A stretch of 64,000 nucleotides of DNA from Pseudomonas viridiflava (GTDB lineage Bacteria; Pseudomonadota; Gammaproteobacteria; Pseudomonadales; Pseudomonadaceae). Under the pieces are notes generated by a model, which saw nothing but the letters and a program-made list of their open reading frames with translations, searched no databases and was not told the origin of the DNA. This document shows positions 42,092 to 51,481 of this stretch, piece after piece (position 1 is the first letter of the stretch; each line of letters opens with the position of its first letter). The position numbers and the translations under genes were made by a program. Location: contig NZ_UTVH01000095.1 in NCBI RefSeq assembly GCF_900585905.1, positions 186,001 to 250,000 of the forward strand, written 5' to 3'.

Positions 42092-43086
42092 TGAAAAATT
42101 CGACTTCTACACCGGCGCTGCCAACGGCCGCCAAACGCAGCGGCACGTATTTCGGCCTCGGCACGTACCTGGGGCTGGGCGGTGCGCTGCTGGCAATGAT
42201 TGTGCTGTTTTCGCTGCTCAGCGATCACTTTCTGTCCTATAACACCTTCAGCACCCTGGCCAACCAGATCCCTGATCTCATGGTGCTGGCGGTGGGCATG
42301 ACGTTTGTTCTGATCATCGGCGGCATCGATCTCTCGGTGGGCTCGGTGCTCGCATTGGCGGCAGCAGCGGTCAGCGTGGCGATTCTCAGCTGGGGCTGGA
42401 GCATCTTCCCGGCCGCTCTGCTGGGCATGGCCTGCGCGGCATTGGCAGGCACGGTAACAGGCGCTGTCACGGTGGCCTGGCGCATCCCGTCGTTCATCGT
42501 CTCTCTGGGCGTACTCGAGATGGCTCGCGGCGCGGCTTATCAGATGACCGATTCGCGCACTGCTTATATAGGTGATGCATTTGCCTGGCTGTCGGACCCG
42601 ATTGCTTTTGGCATCTCGCCATCCTTCATCATTGCCCTGATCGTGATCTTTGTCGCTCAGGCTCTGCTGACATGCACTGTTTTTGGCCGCTACCTCATCG
42701 GCATCGGCACCAATGAAGAGGCCGTGCGCCTGGCAGGTATCAACCCCAAGCCCTACAAGATCCTGGTGTTCTCGCTGATGGGGCTGCTGGCAGGGGTTGC
42801 CGCGCTGTTCCAGATTTCTCGCCTGGAGGCTGCCGACCCCAACGCCGGTGGCGGGCTGGAACTGCAAGTGATTGCTGCAGTGGTGATCGGTGGCACCAGT
42901 CTGATGGGCGGGCGCGGTTCGATCATCAGCACCTTCTTTGGCGTGCTGATCATTTCCGTGCTGGCTGCAGGCCTTGCGCAGATCGGCGCCACTGAGCCAA
43001 CCAAGCGGATCATCACCGGCGCCGTCATTGTCATCGCTGTGGTGCTCGATACTTACCGCAGTCGTCGGGCAAGGCTCCAGGTCTGA
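42091..43086 (+). CDS. rbsC: Ribose ABC transporter, permease
   Basis: 331 residues with about ten membrane spans. Contains NQIPDLMVLAVGMTFVLIIGGIDLSVGS and GGTSLMGGRGSIISTFFGVLII, typical of the BPD_transp_2 sugar permeases. rbsR begins one base after its stop. Confidence 0.92.
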   Translation: MKNSTSTPALPTAAKRSGTYFGLGTYLGLGGALLAMIVLFSLLSDHFLSYNTFSTLANQIPDLMVLAVGMTFVLIIGGIDLSVGSVLALAAAAVSVAILSWGWSIFPAALLGMACAALAGTVTGAVTVAWRIPSFIVSLGVLEMARGAAYQMTDSRTAYIGDAFAWLSDPIAFGISPSFIIALIVIFVAQALLTCTVFGRYLIGIGTNEEAVRLAGINPKPYKILVFSLMGLLAGVAALFQISRLEAADPNAGGGLELQVIAAVVIGGTSLMGGRGSIISTFFGVLIISVLAAGLAQIGATEPTKRIITGAVIVIAVVLDTYRSRRARLQV

Positions 43087-43087
43087 T

Positions 43088-44095
43088 ATGGCCACGATCA
43101 AAGATGTGGCAGCCCTGGCAGGCATTTCCTACACCACGGTTTCCCATGTCCTGAACAATACCCGCCCTGTGAGTGATCAGGTGCGGGTCAAGGTCGAGGC
43201 TGCCATCAAGCAGCTCGATTATGTCCCGAGCGCGGTGGCGCGTTCTCTCAAGGCCAAATCGACATCGACCATCGGTCTGCTGATCCCCAATGGCGTCAAT
43301 CCCTACTTCGCGGAGTTGGCGCGGGGCATCGAGGATTACTGCGAGCGCAGCGGTTTTTGCGTGATCTTGTGCAACTCCGACGACGATTCGCAAAAGCAGC
43401 GCGGCTATTTGCGGGTGCTGCTTGAAAAGCGCGTAGACGGTCTGATCGTTTCTTCGGTGGGCGACGACAGCGCGGCTGCTGGCGGCCTGGCGGATGTGCG
43501 CACGCCCATGGTCATCGTCGACCGCGAACTGTTGGGCATTGAAGCCGATCTGGTGCGCATCGATCATGAATTGGGCGGCTATCTGGCGACTCGGCATTTG
43601 CTTGACCTGGGCCATAGCCGTATCGCCTGCATCACCGGCCCACAGCACACCAGCGTTGCACGCCTGCGTTTGCGCGGTTACCAGCGGGCGATGCAGGAAG
43701 CCGCCATCACGATCCAGCCGCATTGGTTGCCGCAAAGCGACTACACCAGCCCCGGCGGTTATGAAGCTGCGGTGGCCTTGCTGGCAAATGATCGGCCTAC
43801 TGCGATTTTTGCCGGCAACGACATGATTGGCGTCGGCGTGCTGCGCGCTGCGGCCGAGCGCTCGATTCAGGTGCCCAGGGATCTGTCAGTGGTGGGTTTT
43901 GATGACATCCAGATGGGCCGCTATCTGTACCCGGCGTTGACCACGGTAGGCCAGTCCATCATGGAGCTGGGCGAAACCGCCGCGCAGATGCTGTTGAGCC
44001 GAATCGACGGCACTTCAACCGGCGCAATCGAACAGCGCATTGTTGCGCCGAGTCTGGTCCTGCGTGAGTCCACCGCAGCGCCTTTCATCCCATGA
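43088..44095 (+). CDS. rbsR: LacI-family ribose operon repressor
   Basis: 335 residues from ATG 43088. LacI helix-turn-helix (ATIKDVAALAGISYTTVSHVLN) and hinge helix (PSAVARSLKAKST), then a periplasmic-binding-like effector domain ending with VVGFDDIQMGRYLYPALTTV. It is inside the operon and should bind the palindrome at 39444, with ribose as likely inducer. Confidence 0.9.
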   Translation: MATIKDVAALAGISYTTVSHVLNNTRPVSDQVRVKVEAAIKQLDYVPSAVARSLKAKSTSTIGLLIPNGVNPYFAELARGIEDYCERSGFCVILCNSDDDSQKQRGYLRVLLEKRVDGLIVSSVGDDSAAAGGLADVRTPMVIVDRELLGIEADLVRIDHELGGYLATRHLLDLGHSRIACITGPQHTSVARLRLRGYQRAMQEAAITIQPHWLPQSDYTSPGGYEAAVALLANDRPTAIFAGNDMIGVGVLRAAAERSIQVPRDLSVVGFDDIQMGRYLYPALTTVGQSIMELGETAAQMLLSRIDGTSTGAIEQRIVAPSLVLRESTAAPFIP

Positions 44096-44114
44096 TTTTT
44101 TGCGAGTAGCCACG

Positions 44115-45062
44115 ATGACAACACAAATCAGTGCAGATGCCGGCAAGGCCAGTGTGGTAGTGGTCGGCAGTCTGAACATGGACCTGGTGACCCGCGCGCC
44201 GCGCATGCCGGGTCCGGGCGAAACCCTGAGCGGCGATTCGTTCGCCACGCTGCCGGGGGGCAAGGGCGCCAATCAGGCAGTGGCTGCAGCCCGTCTTGGC
44301 GCCATTGTCGCGATGATCGGCTGTGTCGGTGAAGATGCATATGGCGAGCATCTGCGCAGCGCCTTGCTGGCCGAAGGAATCGATTGTCAGGGGGTGATCA
44401 CGGTGGCGGACGTTTCCACTGGCGTCGCCTCTATCCTGGTCGATGGCAACGGGCAGAACGCGATTGTCGTGGTCCCCGGCGCCAATGGTCAGCTGACGCC
44501 TGCTCTGGTTGAAGGCTTCGATGCATTGCTGGGCGATGCGCAGGTGGTGATCTGCCAGCTGGAGGTGCCGGATGATACGGTCGCTCACGTCTTGCGTCGG
44601 GCGCGTGCATTGGGCAAGACGGTCATTCTCAATCCGGCCCCGGCTGCTGCGCCACTGACTGCGCAGTGGCATGCGCTGATCGATTACCTGATCCCCAACG
44701 AAAGCGAAGCAGCCGTCCTCAGCGGCGTGGACGTGGACTCGCCAGCCGCCGCCGAGGTGGCTGCACGCAAGCTGCTCGCTGGTGGTGCTGGCAAGGTTAT
44801 CGTCACGCTGGGCGAGCAGGGCGCCTTGCTGGTGAGTGCGCAGCGCGTCGCGCATTTTCAGGCGCCGCGCGTCAAACCGGTGGATACCACCGCTGCGGGT
44901 GATACATTTGTCGGCGGATTTGCCGCTGCACTGGCCCGGGGCCAGAGCGAAGACGATGCCATTCGCTTTGCTCAAGTGGCCGCCGCACTGTCAGTCACCC
45001 GTGCTGGCGCGCAGCCATCCATCCCCCATCGCGCAGACGTCGAAGGTTTTGATCACGCATGA
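44115..45062 (+). CDS. rbsK: Ribokinase
   Basis: 315 residues from ATG 44115. PfkB fold: VVVGSLNMDLVTRAPRMPGPGETL, GGKGANQAVAAARLG, and the catalytic DTTAAGDTFVGGFAAAL. Phosphorylates ribose to ribose 5-phosphate. Overlaps rbsD by ATGA. Confidence 0.92.
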   Translation: MTTQISADAGKASVVVVGSLNMDLVTRAPRMPGPGETLSGDSFATLPGGKGANQAVAAARLGAIVAMIGCVGEDAYGEHLRSALLAEGIDCQGVITVADVSTGVASILVDGNGQNAIVVVPGANGQLTPALVEGFDALLGDAQVVICQLEVPDDTVAHVLRRARALGKTVILNPAPAAAPLTAQWHALIDYLIPNESEAAVLSGVDVDSPAAAEVAARKLLAGGAGKVIVTLGEQGALLVSAQRVAHFQAPRVKPVDTTAAGDTFVGGFAAALARGQSEDDAIRFAQVAAALSVTRAGAQPSIPHRADVEGFDHA

Positions 45063-45463
45063 AAAAAACGCCGTTACTCAACATTGCATTGTCCCGGGTC
45101 ATTGCCTCTCTGGGCCATGGCGACATCCTGATGATCGTTGATGCAGGCATGCCGATTCCGCCAGGTGTGGAGCTGATTGATCTGGCGCTGACCCGTGGTG
45201 TAGCCGATTTCGCCAGCGTACTGGACACCGTGCTGACTGAAATGCAGGTCGAAAGCCATGTCCTGGCTGAAGAAATCATGTTCCGCAAACCACCTGCGCT
45301 GAGCGTCATCGAAGGTTTGAATCTGGACGGTGATCTTGGCGAGCAGCGCTTGCTCAGCCATGAAGCGCTGAAGACGCTGAGTCAACAGGCGCGAGCCATC
45401 ATTCGCACGGGTGAGTGCGAGCCTTACAGCAACATAGCGCTGATTTCCGGCGTGGTTTTCTGA
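45059..45463 (+). CDS. rbsD: D-ribose pyranase
   Basis: 134 residues. Interconverts ribopyranose and ribofuranose forms for the kinase. SLGHGDILMIVDAGMPIP has the catalytic His and Asp, and RTGECEPYSNIALISGVVF is the typical C-terminus. Confidence 0.9.
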   Translation: MKKTPLLNIALSRVIASLGHGDILMIVDAGMPIPPGVELIDLALTRGVADFASVLDTVLTEMQVESHVLAEEIMFRKPPALSVIEGLNLDGDLGEQRLLSHEALKTLSQQARAIIRTGECEPYSNIALISGVVF

Positions 45464-45504
45464 GTCGCCTCGATGGCGCCTGAAATTTGCACAGGGAGTT
45501 TTCC

Positions 45505-46530
45505 ATGCACACCTCATCGATTTTCAAACACCTGATCCGGAGCGCACTGCTAGTGTCTATTCTCGGTGCCGGGCTGGCCCAGGCTGCAGAAAAACGCGAC
45601 CTCATCATCGATACCGACCCAGGTGCGGACGATGTCGTCGCCTTGCTGCTGGCGTTGGCTTCGCCGGAAGAATTGAATGTCATGGCGATCACCACCGTCG
45701 CCGGTAATGTGCGCGTCGACAAGACCTCGCGCAATGCCAGGCTCGCACGCGAGTGGGCAGGGCGCGAGGAGGTGCCGGTCTATGCCGGTGCTTCCAAGCC
45801 GCTGGTGCGCCCGCCCATCTACGCGGAGAACATTCACGGCAAGGAAGGTCTGCCCGGTGTGCCGGTGCACGAGCCCAAGCAGGGCCTGGCGCAAGGCAAT
45901 GCCGTGCAATACCTGATCGAAACGCTGCGCAAGGCCAAGCCACACAGTATCACCATCGCCATGCTCGGCCCGCAGACCAATCTGGCACTGGCACTGGTGC
46001 AGGCCCCGGACATCACTCAGGGCATCAAGGAAGTGGTGGTCATGGGCGGTGCGCACTTCAACGGCGGCAATATCACCCCGGTGGCCGAGTTCAACCTTTT
46101 TGCCGATCCCCATGCAGCGCAGGTCGTGTTGGCCAGTGGCGTCAAACTGACCTACCTGCCGCTGGACGTGACCCACAAGATCCTCACCAGTGAGCCGCGT
46201 CTGGCCCAGATAGCAGCGCTCAATAACCAGGCGGGCAAGCTGGTGGGCGACATTCTCAACGAGTACGTCAAGCTCGACATGGTCCTTTACGGCCTGCCGG
46301 GCGGCCCGGTGCACGACGCCAGTGTCATCGCCTGGCTGCTCAAGCCCGAGCTGTTCTCCGGGCGGCAGATCAATGTCGAGATTGACAGCCGCGAAGGGTC
46401 GGGTTTCGGCCAGACAATAGCGGACTGGTACGACACGCTTGGGCACGAGAAGAATGTGTTCTGGGTTGAAAATGGCGATGCTCAGGGCTTCTTTGACCTG
46501 TTGACCACGCGTCTGGCGCGCCTGAAATAA
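45505..46530 (+). CDS. Periplasmic nucleoside hydrolase of the ribose operon
   Basis: 341 residues from ATG 45505 with AGGGAG upstream. Signal peptide (LVSILGAGLAQAA), then the inosine-uridine nucleoside hydrolase core: IIDTDPGADDVVALLLAL with the calcium Asp cluster, GPQTNLALAL, VVMGGAHFNGGN and GGPVHDASVIAWL. It should cut nucleosides outside the cytoplasm, giving ribose for RbsBAC. Its position at the end of rbsBACRKD supports one salvage pathway. Confidence 0.88.
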   Translation: MHTSSIFKHLIRSALLVSILGAGLAQAAEKRDLIIDTDPGADDVVALLLALASPEELNVMAITTVAGNVRVDKTSRNARLAREWAGREEVPVYAGASKPLVRPPIYAENIHGKEGLPGVPVHEPKQGLAQGNAVQYLIETLRKAKPHSITIAMLGPQTNLALALVQAPDITQGIKEVVVMGGAHFNGGNITPVAEFNLFADPHAAQVVLASGVKLTYLPLDVTHKILTSEPRLAQIAALNNQAGKLVGDILNEYVKLDMVLYGLPGGPVHDASVIAWLLKPELFSGRQINVEIDSREGSGFGQTIADWYDTLGHEKNVFWVENGDAQGFFDLLTTRLARLK

Positions 46531-46701
46531 AGCCTGGCGCAAGAGGCTGCTCACGTTTTGTGACGATTTGCTGTCACCCTTGCGTGCCGCATTCGGGCAG
46601 ACTTTGCCGCTCAGCAACGCATGGGCCGGGTATTGCAGGGCACCAATCCGGCGCTGTGCGGTCGCAAGGTTTCAGTTTTTGTAATGTGTGCAGGAGTGTT
46701 T

Positions 46702-47019
46702 ATGCCGTGGAAAATGACATCAGTCGGTCTGATGGTCGCCTTGTCGCTGGCAGGTTGCAGCAGCAAGCCTGAAGCCGAGCCTGTCGCCAAGGCGTCGGGC
46801 ACAGCAGTGTCCGATGGTCGCTGCGACGCTGCAGGGGGCCAGTTTGCGGTAGGTCAGCAAGCTGCTGCCGCGTTACTGGAACAAGCCAAGAGCAAGGCTG
46901 GAGCGCAGGAGGCCAGGTTTCTGGGCCCCAACGATGCTGTGACCCTTGAGTACCGCTCCACTCGCCTCAACCTCAACACCGATGCCAGCGGCAGGGTCGT
47001 GCGCGTCAACTGCGGCTGA
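46702..47019 (+). CDS. I78-family peptidase-inhibitor-like lipoprotein
   Basis: 105 residues from ATG 46702, CAGGAG upstream. Lipobox LSLAGC; mature part CDAAGGQFAVGQQAA, then ARFLGPNDAVTLEYRSTRLNL and VVRVNCG, matching the potato-inhibitor-like I78 pattern. The two cysteines should form a disulphide. Target protease unknown. Confidence 0.75.
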   Translation: MPWKMTSVGLMVALSLAGCSSKPEAEPVAKASGTAVSDGRCDAAGGQFAVGQQAAAALLEQAKSKAGAQEARFLGPNDAVTLEYRSTRLNLNTDASGRVVRVNCG

Positions 47020-47041
47020 CCTCAGCCTTTATGCCAGACAT

Positions 47042-47072
47042 AAAAAAACCCCGTCAGTGACGGGGTTTTTTT
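47042..47072. terminator. Bidirectional terminator
   Basis: ACCCCGTC (47048-47055) pairs with GACGGGGT (47059-47066) around AGT, flanked by seven As and seven Ts. It separates the I78-like gene and the cold-shock gene. Confidence 0.9.
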
Positions 47073-47084
47073 AGTTCGGGTGGA

Positions 47085-47297
47085 TTACTCCGCGCGAACC
47101 TGAGCAGCTTGCATGCCCTTTTGGCCTTTCTCAGCTACGAACGAAACGGTCTGGCCTTCTTTCAGGCTTTTGAAACCGTCGCTTTCGATTGCTTTGAAGT
47201 GTACGAACAGGTCGTCACCGCCACCCTGTGGGGTGATAAAGCCGAAGCCTTTTTCGTCGTTGAACCATTTTACGGTGCCGGATTGGCGATTAGACAT
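47085..47297 (-). CDS. Cold-shock-domain protein
   Basis: 70 residues from ATG 47297 with GGAG upstream. RNA-binding motifs KGFGFITP and LFVHF, with the typical GTVKWFND start. A CspA-type RNA chaperone; the exact paralogue (capB, cspA, cspD) cannot be assigned by eye. The long AT-rich leader upstream is usual for cold-shock genes. Confidence 0.92.
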   Translation of the reverse strand: MSNRQSGTVKWFNDEKGFGFITPQGGGDDLFVHFKAIESDGFKSLKEGQTVSFVAEKGQKGMQAAQVRAE

Positions 47298-47591
47298 GGT
47301 GAATCTCCAAGAACATAATTTATCAGTGTACGTGTTGCTCAGGCCAACTGGGCACACCGGCCTATCATAGTCGAAATGTGGGAATGTACATCCCCCTCAG
47401 TAAGAACTTTGCGCAGATGTTGTAGGCAGAGCCCGCAAAATTTACGTTTCGTTCGGTACCTCCTGGTCGTGCATGACTGCCCGACGTCGCTCATTGACAG
47501 GCTGAAAGTGCCGTTCTCTAAGGCCTCCAGGGGTTTTGCCCGGGTGCACTTCAACGTGTTGCCGATGGTGTCCCTTTTGTCGGTGAGGCAA

Positions 47592-47897
47592 TTATTTTTT
47601 TGCCTGGGTGCAGCCTTCTCCGACGACTTTCCGCAGTTTCTGGGTCAGTTCAGCGCTGGGTTGGGCACCCTCTTTGCTCAATTGAGCGATTTCCGTGTCG
47701 CTGAAGTTTTTGTCAACTTGGAGGGCCCCGCATTCACAGTGGCTTTCCGCACTTTTGACGTCGATTTTCTGACCCGCTGCAGCAACGCATTCTTTGATGA
47801 AAGTCGAGCGGGTTTCCTTGCCCATCGCAGCCTGGGCGTTGAACGGCAGGGCCAGCGCGATCGGGGCAAGCAGGGCAAGGGTGCGTAGGAACTTCAT
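47592..47897 (-). CDS. Small exported cysteine-containing protein
   Basis: 101 residues from ATG 47897 with AAGGAG upstream. Signal peptide (LALLAPIALALPFNAQA) and mature region with four cysteines (KECVAAAG, SHCECGALQ, GEGCTQ). Family not recognised. Probably periplasmic, perhaps disulphide-bonded. Confidence 0.65.
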   Translation of the reverse strand: MKFLRTLALLAPIALALPFNAQAAMGKETRSTFIKECVAAAGQKIDVKSAESHCECGALQVDKNFSDTEIAQLSKEGAQPSAELTQKLRKVVGEGCTQAKK

Positions 47898-48261
47898 AGG
47901 GTTCTCCTTAATAGGTACAACGGATGTGCTGCGTCTTGCACAGAAGTTTGACGCCCATGATTGCTGGCAGTTCACCTGAGCTGATTCGGGCAGTCGGCAT
48001 GCTTGGATAGATCGTCTATCAGTGCAGCCGATCAGGCCATCGTGTGATAGGATGCGCGTCCTTTAGATTTGCTCATGATCGGCGCAAGCATAGCGCCCTC
48101 GTTTTGCAGACCGATATTTATTCAAACCAGTCATCTGGTTCGGTTCAAGGTTGGCCGCAAGGCTCCTGCCACTGTGAGGCAGGCATACCACCGAATCACG
48201 TACTGGCTCATCCCAACCCACGTGACCTTTGGTAGGGGTCACCACTAGGAGAGGAGGCGCC
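47898..48261 (+). other. thrS upstream region
   Basis: About 360 bases without a gene. It should hold the promoter and leader of the thrS-infC operon. CCTGCC (48167-48172) can pair with GGCAGG (48179-48184) in the leader. The string GCCACTGTGA recalls cobalamin riboswitches but the other elements are absent. AGGAGAGGAGG just before 48262 is the thrS ribosome-binding site. Confidence 0.45.
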
Positions 48262-50184
48262 ATGCCCACCATTACTCTTCCCGACGGCAGTCAACGTTCA
48301 TTCGATCATCCGGTATCCGTCGGCGAGCTCGCGCTGTCCATCGGTGCAGGCCTGGCCAAAGCCACCGTAGCCGGCAAGGTCGACGGTCAACTGGTAGATG
48401 CCTGCGACCTGATCGAAAACGACGCCACTGTGCAGATCATCACGCCAAAGGATCAGGAAGGGCTGGAAATCATCCGTCACTCCTGCGCTCACCTGGTGGG
48501 TCACGCCGTCAAGCAACTGTATCCGACGGCGAAAATGGTCATCGGTCCGGTCATTGATGATGGCTTCTATTACGATATTGCCTACGAGCGCCCGTTCACG
48601 CCTGACGACATGGCGGCGATCGAGCAGCGCATGCAGCAACTGATCGAAAAAGATTACGACGTCATCAAGAAGGTCACGCCCCGTGCGGAGGTGATCGACG
48701 TTTTCACCCAGCGCCACGAAGATTACAAACTGCGTCTGGTGGAAGACATGCCAGAGCAGCAGACCATGGGTCTGTATTACCACGAAGAATACGTCGACAT
48801 GTGCCGTGGCCCGCATGTGCCGAATACGCGTTTCCTCAAGTCGTTCAAGCTCACCAAGCTGTCTGGTGCGTACTGGCGCGGCGATGCCAAGAACGAACAG
48901 CTGCAACGGATCTATGGGACTGCCTGGGCTGACAAGAAGCAGCTGGCGGCGTATATCCAGCGTATCGAAGAAGCCGAGAAGCGCGATCACCGCAAGATCG
49001 GCAAGCGCCTGGGCCTGTTTCACACCCAGGAAGAAGCGCCGGGTATGGTGTTCTGGCACCCCCAGGGCTGGACCCTGTATCAGGTGCTTGAACAGTACAT
49101 GCGCAAGGTGCAGCGCGAAAACGGTTACCTGGAGATCAAGACGCCTCAGGTGGTTGATCGCTCCCTGTGGGAAAAGTCAGGTCACTGGGCCAACTATGCT
49201 GACAACATGTTCACCACCGAGTCTGAAAGCCGCGACTACGCGATCAAGCCGATGAACTGCCCGTGCCACGTGCAGGTGTTCAATCAAGGCCTGAAGAGCT
49301 ACCGCGAGCTGCCGATGCGTCTGGCCGAATTCGGCGCCTGCCACCGCAACGAGCCGTCCGGCGCGTTGCACGGCATCATGCGGGTTCGCGGTTTTACCCA
49401 GGACGATGCGCACATCTTCTGTACTGAAGAGCAGATGCAGGCAGAATCGGCGGCGTTCATCAAGCTGACGCTGGATGTATACGCTGACTTCGGATTCAAG
49501 GACATCGAGCTGAAGCTCTCGACACGTCCGGAGAAGCGCGTCGGTTCAGATGAGCTGTGGGATCGCGCCGAAAGCGCCCTGGCGTCAGCGCTGGACAGTG
49601 CTGGCCTGCCATACGATCTGCAGCCGGGCGAGGGCGCATTTTATGGCCCGAAGATCGAGTTTTCGCTGAAAGACTGCCTCGGTCGTGTCTGGCAGTGCGG
49701 TACTCTGCAGCTGGACTTCAATCTGCCGATTCGTCTCAGCGCCGAATACGTTTCCGAAGACAACAGCCGCAAGCATCCGGTGATGCTGCACCGGGCAATC
49801 CTCGGTTCATTCGAGCGTTTCATCGGCATTCTGATCGAGCATTACGAAGGCGCGTTCCCGGCCTGGTTGGCACCGACTCAGGCAGTGATCATGAATATCA
49901 CTGACAAACAGGCAGATTTTGCCCTTGAAGTGGAAAAAATTCTGTCTCAAAGCGGGTTTCGTGCCAAGTCCGACTTGAGAAATGAAAAGATCGGCTTTAA
50001 AATCCGTGAGCATACTTTGCTCAAGGTCCCTTTTCTCCTCGTGATTGGAGATCGGGAAGTTGAAATGCAAACTGTCGCTGTGCGTACACGCGAAGGTGCT
50101 GACCTCGGCTCGATGCCGGTCGCCCAATTCGCTGAATTCCTCGCACAAGCGGTTTCCCGGCGTGGTCGCCAAGATTCGGAGTAA
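48262..50184 (+). CDS. thrS: Threonyl-tRNA synthetase
   Basis: 640 residues from ATG 48262, after a very strong AGGAGAGGAGG. N-terminal TGS domain (ITLPDGSQRSF), editing domain (HSCAHLVGHAVKQLYP), class II catalytic core (MNCPCHVQVF with the zinc Cys, FGACHRNEPSGALHGIMRVRGFTQDDAHIF) and anticodon-binding domain. Its TAA stop touches the infC start, giving a translation operon as in E. coli. Confidence 0.95.
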   Translation: MPTITLPDGSQRSFDHPVSVGELALSIGAGLAKATVAGKVDGQLVDACDLIENDATVQIITPKDQEGLEIIRHSCAHLVGHAVKQLYPTAKMVIGPVIDDGFYYDIAYERPFTPDDMAAIEQRMQQLIEKDYDVIKKVTPRAEVIDVFTQRHEDYKLRLVEDMPEQQTMGLYYHEEYVDMCRGPHVPNTRFLKSFKLTKLSGAYWRGDAKNEQLQRIYGTAWADKKQLAAYIQRIEEAEKRDHRKIGKRLGLFHTQEEAPGMVFWHPQGWTLYQVLEQYMRKVQRENGYLEIKTPQVVDRSLWEKSGHWANYADNMFTTESESRDYAIKPMNCPCHVQVFNQGLKSYRELPMRLAEFGACHRNEPSGALHGIMRVRGFTQDDAHIFCTEEQMQAESAAFIKLTLDVYADFGFKDIELKLSTRPEKRVGSDELWDRAESALASALDSAGLPYDLQPGEGAFYGPKIEFSLKDCLGRVWQCGTLQLDFNLPIRLSAEYVSEDNSRKHPVMLHRAILGSFERFIGILIEHYEGAFPAWLAPTQAVIMNITDKQADFALEVEKILSQSGFRAKSDLRNEKIGFKIREHTLLKVPFLLVIGDREVEMQTVAVRTREGADLGSMPVAQFAEFLAQAVSRRGRQDSE

Positions 50185-50735
50185 TTATTATTAAGCGTGA
50201 AATGAGACAAGATAAACGAGCTGCACCGAAAGCCCCGATCAATGAGAATATCTCGGCACGTGAGGTTCGTTTAATCGGGGCTGAGGGTGAGCAGCTTGGG
50301 ATTGTGTCAATCGAAGACGCGCTTCTTAAAGCTGAAGAGGCAAAACTGGATCTGGTAGAAATTTCTGCCGATGCAGTGCCACCTGTCTGCAAACTGATGG
50401 ACTACGGCAAATCGATCTTCGAAAAGAAGAAGCAGGTTGCTGCCGCCAAGAAGAACCAGAAGCAGATTCAGGTCAAAGAAATCAAGTTTCGTCCAGGGAC
50501 GGAGGAAGGGGATTACCAGGTAAAACTGCGCAACCTGGTACGTTTCCTGAGTGATGGGGACAGGGCCAAGGTATCGTTGAGATTCCGTGGTCGTGAGATG
50601 GCCCACCAGGAGCTGGGCATGGAGCTGTTGAAGCGGGTTGAAGCTGACCTGCTCGAATACGGCGCCGTTGAGCAGCATCCTAAGATGGAAGGACGCCAGC
50701 TGATCATGGTCATCGCCCCGAAAAAGAAGAAATAA
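50184..50735 (+). CDS. infC: Translation initiation factor IF-3, non-AUG start
   Basis: About 180 residues: INENISAREVRLIGAEGEQLG, PPVCKLMDYGKSIFEKKK, KEIKFRPGTEEGDYQVKL and GRQLIMVIAPKKKK. There is no ATG at the natural start; three ATT codons (50184, 50187, 50190) precede AAGCGTGAA. GGAG at 50178-50181 is best spaced for ATT 50190. An ATG at 50202 would drop the conserved KRE start. AUU initiation allows IF-3 to repress its own translation, as in E. coli. Confidence 0.93.
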   Translation: MIIKREMRQDKRAAPKAPINENISAREVRLIGAEGEQLGIVSIEDALLKAEEAKLDLVEISADAVPPVCKLMDYGKSIFEKKKQVAAAKKNQKQIQVKEIKFRPGTEEGDYQVKLRNLVRFLSDGDRAKVSLRFRGREMAHQELGMELLKRVEADLLEYGAVEQHPKMEGRQLIMVIAPKKKK

Positions 50736-50795
50736 CCACCAGGGCACGGCAGGCCTTGCGGTTATATTTATCAACTGAATGCGGAGTATCCGAAC

Positions 50796-50990
50796 ATGCC
50801 AAAGATGAAGACTAAAAGTGGTGCAGCTAAGCGGTTTCTGAAAACCGCCAACGGCATCAAGCACAAACACGCTTTCAAGAGCCACATTCTGACCAAAATG
50901 TCGACTAAGCGTAAGCGTCAACTGCGCGGTAGCAGCTTGCTGCATCCGTCTGACGTAGCAAAAGTCAAGCGCATGCTGCGTCTTTGCTGA
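50796..50990 (+). CDS. rpmI: 50S ribosomal protein L35
   Basis: 64 residues, very basic: PKMKTKSGAAKRFLKTANG and SHILTKMSTKRKRQLRGSS. Follows infC by 60 bases and precedes rplT, the conserved order. Confidence 0.95.
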   Translation: MPKMKTKSGAAKRFLKTANGIKHKHAFKSHILTKMSTKRKRQLRGSSLLHPSDVAKVKRMLRLC

Positions 50991-51020
50991 TTTTTTGATC
51001 AAGATTAGAGGAAGTTACTC

Positions 51021-51377
51021 ATGGCTCGTGTAAAGCGTGGCGTCATTGCCCGTAAGCGTCACAAAAAAATTCTGAAACTTGCTAAAGGCTACTACGGCGC
51101 GCGCTCACGCGTGTTCCGTGTTGCCAAGCAAGCGGTAATCAAGGCTGGCCAATACGCCTACCGCGACCGTCGTCAGAAAAAACGTCAGTTCCGCGCTCTG
51201 TGGATCGCTCGTATCAACGCTGGTGCTCGTATCAACGGTCTGTCCTACAGCCGTTTCATCGCCGGCCTGAAAAAAGCATCCATCGAGATCGACCGCAAGG
51301 TTCTGGCTGATCTGGCAGTGAACGAAAAAGCGGCGTTTGCTGCGATTGTCGAGAAAGCTAAAGCCACCTTGGCCTAA
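51021..51377 (+). CDS. rplT: 50S ribosomal protein L20
   Basis: 118 residues: ARVKRGVIARKRHKKILKLA, GYYGARSRVFRVAKQAV and INGLSYSRFIAGLKKA. In other bacteria L20 represses the rpmI-rplT messenger; no specific operator was identified here. Confidence 0.95.
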   Translation: MARVKRGVIARKRHKKILKLAKGYYGARSRVFRVAKQAVIKAGQYAYRDRRQKKRQFRALWIARINAGARINGLSYSRFIAGLKKASIEIDRKVLADLAVNEKAAFAAIVEKAKATLA

Positions 51378-51427
51378 GTCCCCGACAATCACCGACCTCG
51401 TTTTTCGGGGTCGGTGTTAAACGTCAT

Positions 51428-51463
51428 AAATAGGGGAAGAGCCTTAAAGCTCTTCCCCTATTT
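51428..51463 (+). terminator. Strong hairpin between rplT and pheS
   Basis: Fifteen bases (51428-51442) pair perfectly with 51449-51463 around CTTAAA. The loop-proximal arm contains AGGGGAAGAGC. Only a short T-run follows, so it may be a partial terminator or attenuator setting pheST levels. A second hairpin (ACCGACC with GGTCGGT, near 51391-51415) lies just upstream. No Phe-rich leader peptide was found. Confidence 0.65.
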
Positions 51464-51481
51464 CGTATCTGGAGTCTGTAC

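Noticed and set aside
48130..48190. GCCACTGTGA upstream of thrS as part of a cobalamin riboswitch.
   Set aside because: No B12 box or other conserved riboswitch segments, and thrS is not a cobalamin gene.
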